Source: Cypionkella psychrotolerans
Lineage (GTDB): Bacteria > Pseudomonadota > Alphaproteobacteria > Rhodobacterales > Rhodobacteraceae
DNA length: 64,000 nucleotides
Reading direction: 5' to 3'
Assembly (NCBI RefSeq): GCF_001294535.1
Contig: NZ_LGIC01000033.1
Coordinates: 186,001 to 250,000 of the forward strand
Each line of letters starts with the position of its first letter. Positions within the stretch are counted from its first letter, which is position 1. The notes beneath the pieces are model-generated. The model ran no database searches. It saw nothing but the letters and a program-made list of their open reading frames with translations, and was not told the DNA's origin. The position numbers and the translations under genes were made by a program. Of this stretch, positions 46,992-55,847 are shown piece by piece.

Positions 46992-48274
46992 TCATTTCAC
47001 GGCGGCGAGACTGTCTTCGGCGGAAAAAGCCACCTTATCCAGGGTGGCTTTGATGTCGGTTTTTCTGCCAGTGAACAGCTCTTCCAGCGCAAGATCCAGA
47101 TTGTCGCCGATCTCTGGCCGCGCTGGACTTGCCATGATCAGCAGGTTGGTTTTAGGGTTGGTATCCAGCAGCGCCTGAATATATTCCGCAGGCCCCAATT
47201 TCTTGTAAGCCGCGCTTTGCAGGGTTGAAACCCGGCCAACGTCGGACGAAATCCCTTCCGCCAGACGGCTGGCTTCCATATCTTTCGAGGCGGCCCAACA
47301 CACGAAATCACCCGCCACGATCTTGGTGCAATCGTCCTTCGTGCCCACTGTCGACACCGCCCAGCCATGGCCCCAGCCCGCCGAACGCAGCGGGTCCGGC
47401 GGCGGCGCATAGCCAACCTTGCCCACCGCAGTTGATTTTGAGGCATCCTCTATCCAAGGCCCGAACACATCGGATTCAATCAGCAAGGCAACTTGGCCGC
47501 CACGGAACGCCTCAACCGAATCCGACCAGTTGAAGGTGCCACCGCCCGGAGGCGCGTTCTGCATCAGATCCATGTAAAGTTTGGTCGCCTTCGGCGGCTT
47601 CCGAGGCGAAGGCCGGGCTGCAGTCTCCGTTCAGCCGCTCACCACCCACCGCCCGGATGAACGGCGTCCAGCGCCAGACGTTCATCCCCGAGCCGCGCTG
47701 ACCGCGTGCCGACCAGCTTGTTGTCAGGATCGTTGGTGGCTTTGATGGCTGCCACAAGTTCGTCCAGTGTTTTGGGCAAGGCGATGCCCTTGGCCTCAAG
47801 AACGTCCTTGCGATACATCAGCACGTCGCCGCCGCCGACGAAGGGCGTGAAATACTGCACGCCGTTGTAGCTGGCCACATTGGCCAGATCGACATGGAAG
47901 CTTTTGATATCATTGGGATCCGGCACCACCTCCGCCAGCGGATAGACCCAGTCCGCGCTAGCACATTCCGCCAGATTGGCCTCGTCGATATAGATCACCT
48001 GATAGGCACCCGCCCCGGTCGAGGCATCCAACCGGGCTTTTGAGCGGCGCTCGTTCTCGCCCAGCGGGGTAATCTTAACCTCGGTGCCCCATTTGGCGTT
48101 GAGCGCGACCAGATGTACATCGAGTGCGGTTACGGCGGGCACGCCTTGGGCGATCACCCCCAATGTCGGCACCTTACCGATGCAGGCGTCGGCGTCGTGC
48201 GCGGAGGCAATCCCCGGCAGCAGGCTTAGAATCATCGGGCATGCCGTGCCCAAAAGCAGATGTGTCAGTTTCAT
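46992..48274 (-). pseudogene. Extracellular sugar-binding protein, frameshifted
   Basis: The N-terminal half starts at the ATG at 48274 behind AGGGAGA with signal peptide MKLTHLLLGTACPMILSLLP and continues to KTLDELVAAIKATNDPDN. After a break at about 47570-47700 the C-terminal half resumes with GTFNWSDSVEAFRGGQVALL and ends at 46992. The two halves together match a family 1 solute-binding protein of a sugar ABC transporter. At least two frame changes disrupt the middle. Confidence 0.8.
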
Positions 48275-48328
48275 GTCTCCCTCTTCCTTGTTGCAGTCCG
48301 TTTTTCGCAATCCCAGCGCGCCACTCCC

Positions 48329-48816
48329 TCAGGCAGTCAGCGCCAGCATCCCCAGATCAAACCTGACGAATTCTTGAAACCTTTGGTCGTCAAACCCAGC
48401 GTGGTCCGGGTTCGGATCATACCTGCGCCCCACGCTAGGCATCGCAGCTGTGGCGCGGGTCAGATAGGGGTGCAGACCGCCCGCAACCGCGGCACCAAAT
48501 CGCCGCCCCCAGCGCGCCAACTTCTTCAGCTTCGCAAATCTCGACGGGAAGTTGGTAGATGTCGGCAAAGATCTGGGCCCAAGGCCCGCTGCGCGCCGCA
48601 ATCCTACCCGCGTGGCTGAAATCCTCGGCCAACAGTGCCGAAATGGCGGCGACGGTAGCAAGTCAGAACGCCTCGGGGTCGCGTTCTACCCGACCATCGG
48701 GGTGATGCATCGTCACTACCGAGGCCATGCGCAGCCCAATCAGCCCCCGTCACAGCGGTCAGCAAGACCTTTACGCCGGTTCCGCCTGTATCAATCGCCA
48801 GAACAAGATCAGCCAT
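48329..48816 (-). pseudogene. FGGY carbohydrate kinase, large internal deletion
   Basis: The first residues MADLVLAIDTGGTGVKVLLT are the FGGY phosphate-binding start, and the end (IFADIYQLPVEICEAEEVGA plus LGAAIW) is the FGGY C-terminal domain. Only about 160 codons remain of about 500, in more than one frame. The kinase is certainly inactive. It overlaps the end of the GlpD-like gene by eight bases, as expected for an operon. Confidence 0.8.
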
Positions 48817-50262
48817 GCGCGGCACCCCGATCCGGGTGGCGCAGAGCAAAGATCCGCGGGTCGGCCATGGCGCGTGCCAGTTCTGCCGCCCGCCGCTCCG
48901 GGTCTTCGCCAAGCGCGGCTGCGAGGATCGCTGCCAAATCCTGCAGCGTGGCCGCGCCGAGATGGGCCCCCAGCGCCAACTGGGTGCGCCGCAACTCCAG
49001 ATCGTCCAAATAACAGGCCGCGCGGTTGCGGATCAATCACAGGGTTTCGCGCATCGTATAGCTGGGTGCATCCACCACGGGCCGATCCACGGCCTCGTCG
49101 GAAAACCGCGCGACCTCCGCGCCAATCCGGTCATAGCGCCGCCCCTGCGCCGGTATAGCCGCGGTCGCGCGTCGAGAGCTGTCGTGCGCGGCCCAAATGC
49201 GCCAGCATGCGATCAGAGGCGAGTTCTGCAAACGAGCGAAACGTCATCCACTTGCCACTGACCAGTGACAGCAACAGCCACGCTCTGTGGCAAGTGATCC
49301 TCGTGCAAAGCGTGGTCGCGCGGGGCGCGATTGACCGAGCCGTCAGCGTTCTGCAATGGCCTGATCCCGGTGCCACGGAAACCAGATGCGCTATGATCAC
49401 GGTGATGTCGTCGAACAGCCGTGAGATCGCAGCCAACAGATAGCTGATTTCCGCCAAGGGCAGGCAAATCACCATACGCCCGCGCCCGTCATCAAAGTTA
49501 AACCCCTGGCCCGCCAGACGGGCGTGCAAGGCCGGATGGTGCAGCATCATATGCGCGCCCTTGACGCCGCGCACATGCTGGATCTCCACGCCAAGCCGTG
49601 CATTGACTCGGTCAATCCATGCCCCGGTCGCATTCAGGATCACCCTTGGCCGCAACATCAGCGGACCACTGGGGCGATCGACCACGACGTCACAATCTGC
49701 CGATACAGTCCAACGGGCATGGTTCAGCGCCGCCACGGCGGGATGGGCCGCAACCGATTCCGCCAGCACCTCAAAGATCAGCGCTTCGGGATTGCTGATC
49801 TGACCGTCAAATACTGCACCACGGCGCGGGTGCCCCTGCGAAAGCTGATGGGAAATTTGGCCGTGTCGGTTGTGGCCTTATGGGCTGGCAACATACGCTC
49901 GATGGCACCGAACCATTCGTAGAGCACCAGACCCGCTTTCAACGCGAACAGACGCATCGGACCGGATTTCTGCGACACGCCGACAAAGCGCATCGCCTCG
50001 CCAAACAGCCCGCGTGGGATCCCATTCAGCGCCCCCACGATTTCCAGCGGCCTGACCAGATGCGGCGCATGACGCAACAGCAGATTACGTTCACGCGCCG
50101 CTTCGGCAACGAGGCGGAATTCGCGCCCCTCAAGATAGCGCAAACTGCCACCCCATTCACCCCGCCGCCAAGCACCAGCACCTCGGGGGCAAGGCTCTGC
50201 GTAATCCGGGCAATCCCAGCCTCGCGAAACGTCAGGATAGAAGGGGGCAGCATTTCGGACAT
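48809..50262 (-). pseudogene. GlpD/EryB-like FAD-dependent polyol phosphate dehydrogenase, decayed
   Basis: Minus-strand pieces in order are: APEVLVLGGGVNGVA (start), then after a deletion of about 35-45 residues RYLEGREFRLVAEAARERNL, then PRVILNATGAWIDRVNARLG, SGKWMTFRSFAELASDRML, and DLELRRTQLALGAHLGAATL near the end. They match GlpD-type dehydrogenases. The missing stretch holds FAD contacts, and at least four frame changes occur. The gene headed the decayed operon. Confidence 0.82.
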
Positions 50263-50541
50263 GGGCTCATTGGGTTGAAGCGTTTGATCTGCTCCAAATT
50301 CATCACATCTTTTCTTTTGTAAGATATGATTATCAAATATTAGGTGTGTGTCACGACGGACCGGTGCCTGAAAAGCCCGATGCCCGGCCTGCCAACGGCC
50401 TGCCGCAGTCGCCTTTCCGACTTTCGCAGAGCGACAAGACGCCCCATGCCATTGAATTTCGCACGCCAGCAGGCTGGAGCGACCAACCGTGCAATGTTCA
50501 GGAATCGTGATGCAATGCTGTCATCCGCGGTGTGACTGCGT
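50263..50541. other. Intergenic region between decayed operon and apbE
   Basis: The left end (50290-50345) is AT-rich and probably held the old operon promoter. The rest encodes no protein I recognise, although one minus-strand frame (50340-50540) stays open and ends GLFRHRSVVTHT. No terminator is evident after apbE. Confidence 0.4.
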
Positions 50542-51516
50542 TCATACCTTGCCCCGGTGGTCATGACGCGGGCCGAACAGCGCGCCCACCCGGGTTTCAC
50601 GAAAACCCTCGCCTGTACGATCAAGGAAAAGCGCGTCAATCCGGTGTCTGCGCGCCACTACCGCGCCCTCCACGCTGCCTTTGACCATCAGGGCTGTGGC
50701 CCAAGCATCGGCCTGCATACAAGTGGCGGCGATGACCGTGACAGAGGCAGGTGACTCTGCCAGCGGACCGCCGCGCGCAGGGTCAATTGTGTGCGACAGC
50801 TGCTTTGCTCCAAGCGTGATCCAGTGGCGGTAATCCCCCGAAGTGGCCACCGCCGCGTCTTGCAGGGCGAGCATGGCATGGGGTGCCCGGATCTGGCGAT
50901 CTGGACGCTCGACAGCAATGGTCCACGGCGCGCCGTCAGGTTGCAGGCCTATGGCGCGCAGTTCACCGTCGATCGCAACAAGGGCGTTCGTGATGCCAAA
51001 GTCTGCCGCAACTTCGGCCAAGCGGTCCACGCCGTAGCCCTTGGCAATGCCTGACAGATCAAGGCTGATCGGGCCGTGTTTGCGCGCGCGCAGGTTGGTG
51101 GGATCGAGTTCCACCACGTCGTGCGCAGGGCGGCGGGGGCGCGCAAGTGCGGCACGAATGGCGGTTTGATCCACCTGTGCTGCCCCAAAACCCCAAGCAG
51201 TGACGGCATCGCCGACGCCAATGTCAAACGCGCCACCCGAGGCTTGCCCAATGGTAAGCGCGGTCTGAAGCACCTGCATCAGGCGGGCGGGCAGAGGTCG
51301 CCAGACCTCCGGTGGGGCTGCATTGAACTGCATTAGGGCGCTGTCGGCGCGCCATGTCGACATTTGCGCATCAACTTCAGCCACGGCAATTTGGAGGGCT
51401 GCGGTCAGTGGGGCGGGGGCAAAGCCCTGTGGCATATCGAACAAAACCTGCCACCGCGTGCCCATCGTCTGCCCGTTCAAAGCATGGCGGGTCAGCTCAG
51501 TAGATATCTTCAACAT
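50542..51516 (-). CDS. apbE: FAD:protein FMN transferase ApbE
   Basis: This 324-residue protein has the ApbE motifs: TMGTRWQV at the mature start, SGGAFDIGVGD, DLSGIAKGYGVDRL for FAD, SHTIDPARGGP, and ADAWATALMV with the metal-binding Asp. It transfers FMN from FAD to Thr or Ser in target proteins. No signal peptide precedes TMGTRW, unlike classical exported ApbE. The ATG overlaps the reductase gene by 20 bases. The DUF2271 protein encoded upstream has a matching target motif. Confidence 0.93.
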   Translation of the reverse strand: MLKISTELTRHALNGQTMGTRWQVLFDMPQGFAPAPLTAALQIAVAEVDAQMSTWRADSALMQFNAAPPEVWRPLPARLMQVLQTALTIGQASGGAFDIGVGDAVTAWGFGAAQVDQTAIRAALARPRRPAHDVVELDPTNLRARKHGPISLDLSGIAKGYGVDRLAEVAADFGITNALVAIDGELRAIGLQPDGAPWTIAVERPDRQIRAPHAMLALQDAAVATSGDYRHWITLGAKQLSHTIDPARGGPLAESPASVTVIAATCMQADAWATALMVKGSVEGAVVARRHRIDALFLDRTGEGFRETRVGALFGPRHDHRGKV

Positions 51517-53701
51517 AGCGTCCCTCGGCTTTCAGCGCCGCCGGGGTCAGGCCCGAGGGTGCTAGGATTTCGGTCAATGCCACGGCCACGCCAGCCGCCA
51601 TCTCGCGCCCGCCGCAGACCATCACGCGTGCCCCGTCGCGGATCAGACGGGCGATTTGGGCGGCCTCGCCGCGCAGCGCGTCTTGGACGTAATGTGGCTT
51701 AGTGCCGCGCGAAACGGCGGTGGTCAGCATGGCAAGGCGGTCTTTGACCTGCCACCGGCTAAGCTCTGCACCATAGAGAAAATCACTGTCAGGGTGGCGC
51801 ATACCAAAAAACAGGTGGATCGGGCGCAGCCGGTGATTGCCCCGGATGATGCCAGCCAATGGCCCTATGCCCGTGCCCGCGCCGATCAGGATCAGTGGCA
51901 CGCGATCACGTCCGGCGTGGAAGTTGGGGTTGTGACGCAGGAAAGCGCGCACAGTATCACCGGGCTCCAGCGCCAGAAGTTGGCCCGAGCAGAGCCCGCC
52001 TGTGCGTTTCCTTACCACGATTTCAACAAAACCATCCCGGCTGGCAGAGGCCAGTGAGTAGAACCGCGCCACATCAGCGCCTTCTGGCAGAATGCCCAGC
52101 AAATCACCCGCCTGAAAACGGCTGATACCGCGCCCGACAAGGCGCTGCCACAGCGAGGTCTTGGGCAAGGCAAAGCGCAGTATAGACGTCGGGGCCTGCA
52201 CCTCGGCACCATAATCGTGCCGCGACAGCAGGGTCAGGCTTTGGGTGGTAGCCAAGATGGGCTGATGGGCAAGTGTGAGCGGGACATCCAGCGCCGCGCC
52301 CAGCGCTTGACCCCAGCGGGCAAAGTCCTGCGGTGACTGGCGGTCGATGGTGTCGAAGGGCAACAGAATGGCGTAGCCCTTGGCCGCGGCCTCTGCGGCG
52401 ATGGTTTTGGCAAAAGCGCAAAAGGCTGGAAAGCTGCGGTCGCCAAAGCCCAATACGGCCAGTGCGGCGGCGGGCGTATCAGACCGCGCCAAGCGATTAA
52501 GAAACCCCTTGGCCGATGCCGGGGCGTCACCGTCGCCATAGGTCGCGGTCAGTATCAAGATGCGCTGGGCCTTGGCGTAGCGGGCCGGGTCATAGCTTGA
52601 AAGCGCCGCAGCATGGACGCTTTGCCCCGCTGCCGTCAACGCTGCCTGCAGCGTGGCCGCAAAGCCCCAAGTGCTGCCGCCTTCGCTGCCAACCAACAGG
52701 ATCGTCTCGGCATGGGCAGCGCTTACATTGCCTTTGATCTTCGGGCGCACGCGCCGCCCTGTCAGCCACAGGATCACCCCAGTGCCACCCATCACAGGCA
52801 CGCCCAAGGCCATCAGCCCCAACACCAGCCCCAATGCCGCCGCACCTTGGCCGGTGTGCAGCATGTAGATGGTTTCCGAGACACGCTGCCATGTCGAAAG
52901 CCCTGCCCAGGAAAGCTGCACCCCGGTGCCCTGATCCAGTGTGGTGATACCGGACTCTGTCGTCAGGGTGAAAACATCGCTGGCGTCGCCCGCATAGGGA
53001 AAGGATAATTCCCGCAGCGTGTTCACCGGGGTGTGCTGCAACTGCTGGATGGACGTCAGAGCGATCCCGGTTTTGCCACTCGGCTCGGCCAAGACGGTCG
53101 GCGGGGCTGCGTTATCGGGCAACAGATCGAAGGTTGAGGCTGTCATCCACAAAGCCGTGCTGGACGACAGCAGCAACCCAATCACCGCGATACGGGCGAT
53201 CTCCACATGCAGCCGCCCTGAAAGCGGGCCACGCAACCGCGCAAACCAGCGCTGCCACCCGCCCGCCCTCCGCGCCACCAGCACCATGCCCGACAGCGCC
53301 AAGACCAGCATCGCCGCCGCGCCGCCTGCGGTGACGATCCGCCCGCCATCGCCCAGAAACAGCGCGCGATGCAGGTTGATCAGCCAACGCTCGGTCTGAT
53401 TGGGATCTGCCGAGGCGATGGCTTGCCCGGTGCTTGGATCAACCAGCGCAGAGCCGGGGGTGCCGCCATCGAACCAATAGGCGGTGATCCGCCCCGACGG
53501 CGCGCGGACAATCTGCTCCACCGCCGGGATGGCCTTTTGCACCCGCTGGGCAAGCTCGGCCACGGTTAAGCCAGCCTCTGCCGGGGTAACGCCAAGACGC
53601 TCGGCGGCGGGAAACACCGAAAGCGCCGCGCCGCTCAGCGCCAGCACGGTGAGAAGGGCAAGGGCCAACAGCCCTGGCCAGCGGTGAAGCGCGCGGATCA
53701 T
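51497..53701 (-). CDS. PepSY-TM / flavodoxin / ferredoxin-reductase fusion
   Basis: This 734-residue protein starts with a PepSY-associated membrane module (helices near 8-30, 125-147, 165-190 and 290-318) and continues with a flavodoxin-like domain (ILLVGSEGGSTWGF, TATYGDGDAPASA, about 340-470). It ends with an FNR-type reductase: RFYSLASAS for FAD, LIGAGTGIGP and VMVCGGREMAAG for NADPH, and a terminal EDIY. It can take electrons from NAD(P)H through FAD and FMN to the membrane. The neighbouring flavinylated-type DUF2271 protein is the likely acceptor. Confidence 0.88.
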   Translation of the reverse strand: MIRALHRWPGLLALALLTVLALSGAALSVFPAAERLGVTPAEAGLTVAELAQRVQKAIPAVEQIVRAPSGRITAYWFDGGTPGSALVDPSTGQAIASADPNQTERWLINLHRALFLGDGGRIVTAGGAAAMLVLALSGMVLVARRAGGWQRWFARLRGPLSGRLHVEIARIAVIGLLLSSSTALWMTASTFDLLPDNAAPPTVLAEPSGKTGIALTSIQQLQHTPVNTLRELSFPYAGDASDVFTLTTESGITTLDQGTGVQLSWAGLSTWQRVSETIYMLHTGQGAAALGLVLGLMALGVPVMGGTGVILWLTGRRVRPKIKGNVSAAHAETILLVGSEGGSTWGFAATLQAALTAAGQSVHAAALSSYDPARYAKAQRILILTATYGDGDAPASAKGFLNRLARSDTPAAALAVLGFGDRSFPAFCAFAKTIAAEAAAKGYAILLPFDTIDRQSPQDFARWGQALGAALDVPLTLAHQPILATTQSLTLLSRHDYGAEVQAPTSILRFALPKTSLWQRLVGRGISRFQAGDLLGILPEGADVARFYSLASASRDGFVEIVVRKRTGGLCSGQLLALEPGDTVRAFLRHNPNFHAGRDRVPLILIGAGTGIGPLAGIIRGNHRLRPIHLFFGMRHPDSDFLYGAELSRWQVKDRLAMLTTAVSRGTKPHYVQDALRGEAAQIARLIRDGARVMVCGGREMAAGVAVALTEILAPSGLTPAALKAEGRYVEDIY

Positions 53702-53714
53702 TGCAGTCGCCTCC

Positions 53715-54179
53715 TTAAAGACCGTAGGCGAAGCTGGCGATGTAGCGCCGCCCCTGTGCCGAGGCCCCCGCCGTGGTCAGCGGCACAGCGATCTCATTCG
53801 GACTGTTGCGCATGTCTTCAACCGCCGCATCAATATGCAGCGTGTAGCCCGCATCAAACAGCGCATCGGCCAGATCAAGCGTGATTTCAAGCGAGCGACC
53901 CGCACCCACACTGGCGCCAGTAATCCCGTTGATCTGCGCGGTATCGCCGCTCGTGGCCGCATACCAGTCTGACAAATGCGGGTAATACTTCGATTTGCCA
54001 CCTGCCATCCACAAGCTGCCCGCATAAGCGCCTTGTGGATCGGTGACATAGATCGCGAGATAAGCGCCGTTGCCGCCGTAATCGTTCAGCGTGGTGGTCA
54101 GCGTAACCGGGCGGGCCATCGCTAGACCGGGAAGCGTCAGCGCGGTGGTTAGGGCAAGGGCGGTGAGCAAGGATTTCAT
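53715..54179 (-). CDS. Secreted DUF2271 protein with flavinylation motif
   Basis: This 154-residue protein has a Sec signal peptide (MKSLLTALALTTALTLPGLA, cleavage after AMA) and one DUF2271 domain. Residues 84-90 read NGITGAS, which fits the ApbE target pattern (D/N)xx(S/T)GA(S/T); Thr88 would carry FMN. The ApbE gene and an NAD(P)H-flavodoxin-type reductase lie directly downstream on the same strand. I infer a periplasmic flavin electron carrier. It starts 35 bases after the acidic-protein gene. Confidence 0.85.
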   Translation of the reverse strand: MKSLLTALALTTALTLPGLAMARPVTLTTTLNDYGGNGAYLAIYVTDPQGAYAGSLWMAGGKSKYYPHLSDWYAATSGDTAQINGITGASVGAGRSLEITLDLADALFDAGYTLHIDAAVEDMRNSPNEIAVPLTTAGASAQGRRYIASFAYGL

Positions 54180-54214
54180 AGCAGATCTGCCTTATGGGTT
54201 GGGGAAGGGGTGGC

Positions 54215-54544
54215 TCAGTTCACTTGCACCTTCGGCGGCGCACCCGTGCCGAACAGCCCGTTCGAAGGGGGCGCTACGGTGCCAGCGGGGGCAGGATTGC
54301 TTGTGCCACCGCAAGCGGCACCACCATCGCCATCATCCCCACAGTCATCCTCCGAACTTTCGTCGTCATTATCGTCTTCGTCGCTGTCGATCAGCACGAG
54401 CGGAAGCGCCTGCGCCCCGCCCGGCATCATCGAAGCGACGGAATCTGCCGGGGTGGGCGGCGAACTTGTGGCACTGAAGGCTGGTAAGCCAAGGCAAACG
54501 GTGAAGGCGGTAGAAGCAGCCAGCAGGGCGCGCGTGGTTTTCAT
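54215..54544 (-). CDS. Small secreted Asp/Glu/Cys-rich protein
   Basis: This 109-residue protein has a signal peptide ending at about residue 25 (MKTTRALLAASTAFTVCLGL). An acidic stretch at about 52-72 (DSDEDDNDDESSEDDCGDDG) and two Cys (CGDDGDGGAACGG) follow, then a Pro/Gly-rich tail. I do not recognise a family. The acid/Cys patch could bind metal ions. GGAGACTGACC precedes the ATG at 54544. It is conserved in position within the flavinylation cluster, between the PepSY and DUF2271 genes. Confidence 0.7.
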   Translation of the reverse strand: MKTTRALLAASTAFTVCLGLPAFSATSSPPTPADSVASMMPGGAQALPLVLIDSDEDDNDDESSEDDCGDDGDGGAACGGTSNPAPAGTVAPPSNGLFGTGAPPKVQVN

Positions 54545-54620
54545 GGTCAGTCTCCTGTTTCGATGTGGCCAATTTGGCCGTCTCACCTGAGCGATTCCTG
54601 ACAGCCGCGCAGTTTCTGCT

Positions 54621-54635
54621 TCAGCTTGGCGTCAG
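54621..54635. promoter_or_regulatory. Putative response-regulator box, copy 1
   Basis: TCAGCTTGGCGTCAG contains two TCAG units 11 bases apart, the spacing used by OmpR/PhoB-type regulators. The identical 15-mer occurs at 55129-55143. This copy lies about 77 bases upstream of the acidic-protein gene on the minus strand. Confidence 0.6.
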
Positions 54636-54637
54636 GA

Positions 54638-54664
54638 AGAAAAACCCCGGCCAAAACGGCGGGG
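54638..54664 (-). terminator. Intrinsic terminator after the PepSY gene
   Basis: On the minus strand CCCCG...CGGGG (with inner CC/GG pairs) is followed by five T residues, about 64 bases after the PepSY stop. It would isolate the PepSY transcript from the acidic-DUF2271-reductase-apbE operon, consistent with a separate promoter at the first response-regulator box. Confidence 0.65.
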
Positions 54665-54727
54665 CGAGGTTGGGCCGTGGGACAGTCGACCGGTGGGGGA
54701 GGCGACAAGACGATTGCGCGGCTGGAC

Positions 54728-55045
54728 TCAGTCGTCACTTTTGACCTTGCCACCTTTGCGGGCGCCATCTTCGTCGTGACCTTCGAATTCGATCTGAAGC
54801 ACCTGAAGTGTTGCGGGTTGCACCGTCACTTTAATCCGCCGACCAGACGCGTCGCTGCCATCAATCTGATAGCAGCCGTCGTCAATTTTGATGCGGCGCA
54901 CGCTCCAGTTGTTCTTGACGGCCAATGCAGCCACGGTCTCACGCGGCTGCCAATCGGCCATTGGCACAAAGCAGTCGTCGTCAGCCAGCGCCTGGCTCGC
55001 CGGAAAAGCGGCGAGAAAGGTTAGAATTGTCAATGTCTTCATCAT
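54728..55045 (-). CDS. Secreted PepSY-domain protein
   Basis: This 105-residue protein has a signal peptide (MKTLTILTFLAAFPASQALA) and a single PepSY-like domain: VAALAVKNNWSVRRIKIDDG, then CYQIDGSDASGRRIKVTVQP. It is divergent from the response-regulator gene with the inverted repeat between them. PepSY proteins are often targets of neighbouring two-component systems and may bind or inhibit partners in the envelope. Two adjacent ATG codons (55045 and 55042) are possible starts after GGAG. Confidence 0.85.
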   Translation of the reverse strand: MMKTLTILTFLAAFPASQALADDDCFVPMADWQPRETVAALAVKNNWSVRRIKIDDGCYQIDGSDASGRRIKVTVQPATLQVLQIEFEGHDEDGARKGGKVKSDD

Positions 55046-55091
55046 GGGCCAAACTCCGGGTTGCGGCCGTCTTGCGTAGGTTTGCACCATG

Positions 55092-55135
55092 AAGCTGACG
55101 TGAGCCTGAAGCTGTGCATCTGCTCACGTCAGCTT
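55092..55135. promoter_or_regulatory. 14-base inverted repeat in divergent promoter
   Basis: AAGCTGACGTGAGC (55092-55105) and GCTCACGTCAGCTT (55122-55135) are perfect complements separated by 16 bases, centred between the PepSY gene and the response-regulator gene. The right arm overlaps the second TCAGCTTGG motif. Confidence 0.7.
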
Positions 55136-55143
55136 GGCGTCAG
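55129..55143. promoter_or_regulatory. Putative response-regulator box, copy 2
   Basis: TCAGCTTGGCGTCAG is identical to 54621-54635. It lies 45 bases before the response-regulator start and 84 bases upstream of the PepSY start, so it could serve both divergent promoters. Confidence 0.6.
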
Positions 55144-55187
55144 CCCCGGCGCATAGACGGGTCCAACACCAAAGGAAGACACACGCC

Positions 55188-55847
55188 ATGCGCATCTTGC
55201 TGATCGAGGACGACACGGTTCTGGGTGCTGCGGTGCGCGACCAGATCGCAGGCGATGGCCATTCGGTCGATTGGGTGACGCGGCTGGACGCGGCGGCAGA
55301 TGCGATGGCGGTGGCGGGCTATGATCTGGTGCTGCTTGATCTGATGCTGCCTGATGGGCGCGGTATTGGGTTTCTGAAAACCCTGCGTCAGCGCGGCGAT
55401 GTCAGCCCTGTGATCATTCTGACTGCGCTGGATCAGGTGTCTGACCGCATCGAAGGGCTGAATGCCGGGGCGGATGACTATCTCGTCAAACCCTTTGATC
55501 TGGCAGAATTATCAGCGCGAATCGGATCGGTCGCGCGGCGCTATAGCGGCAATCCGAACCCGATCATCAGCCACGGCGTGCTCGACATCGATCTCGCCGC
55601 GCGCAGCTTACGGCGTGACGGCAAGGCAGTGCCGCTGACCGCGCGCGAATGGGCGCTGCTTGAGGCATTGCTGGCCCGTCCCGGTCAGCTTTTGTCGAAA
55701 GCGCAACTGGAAGAAAAGCTTTACGCCTTCGATACCGAGATCGAAAGCAACACGATTGAGGTGCATGTCAGCCGCCTGCGCAAAAAGCTGGGTGCCGCGG
55801 TGATTGAGACCGAGCGCGGGCTTGGCTATCGGCTGGGCACGGCATGA
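55188..55847 (+). CDS. OmpR/PhoB-family response regulator
   Basis: This 219-residue regulator has a receiver domain with the acidic pair in LLIEDD, phospho-acceptor Asp51 (LLDLMLPDG) and Lys in VKPFD. A winged-helix effector follows, with EVHVSRLRKKLG and ERGLGYRL. The ATG at 55188 follows AAGGAAG. Its stop overlaps the kinase start (ATGA). By position it controls the divergent PepSY/flavinylation genes. Confidence 0.94.
   Translation: MRILLIEDDTVLGAAVRDQIAGDGHSVDWVTRLDAAADAMAVAGYDLVLLDLMLPDGRGIGFLKTLRQRGDVSPVIILTALDQVSDRIEGLNAGADDYLVKPFDLAELSARIGSVARRYSGNPNPIISHGVLDIDLAARSLRRDGKAVPLTAREWALLEALLARPGQLLSKAQLEEKLYAFDTEIESNTIEVHVSRLRKKLGAAVIETERGLGYRLGTA

Noticed and set aside
36858-50262. Possibility that all frame breaks are sequencing errors
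   Set aside because: Missing segments (most of the FGGY kinase, about 35-45 residues of the GlpD-like protein, the N-terminus of the methylase) cannot be explained by base-call errors, and intact genes lie between the broken ones.
50340-50639. Minus-strand frame beside apbE ending in VVTHT
   Set aside because: It overlaps apbE in another frame and has no recognisable domain or clear ribosome-binding site.
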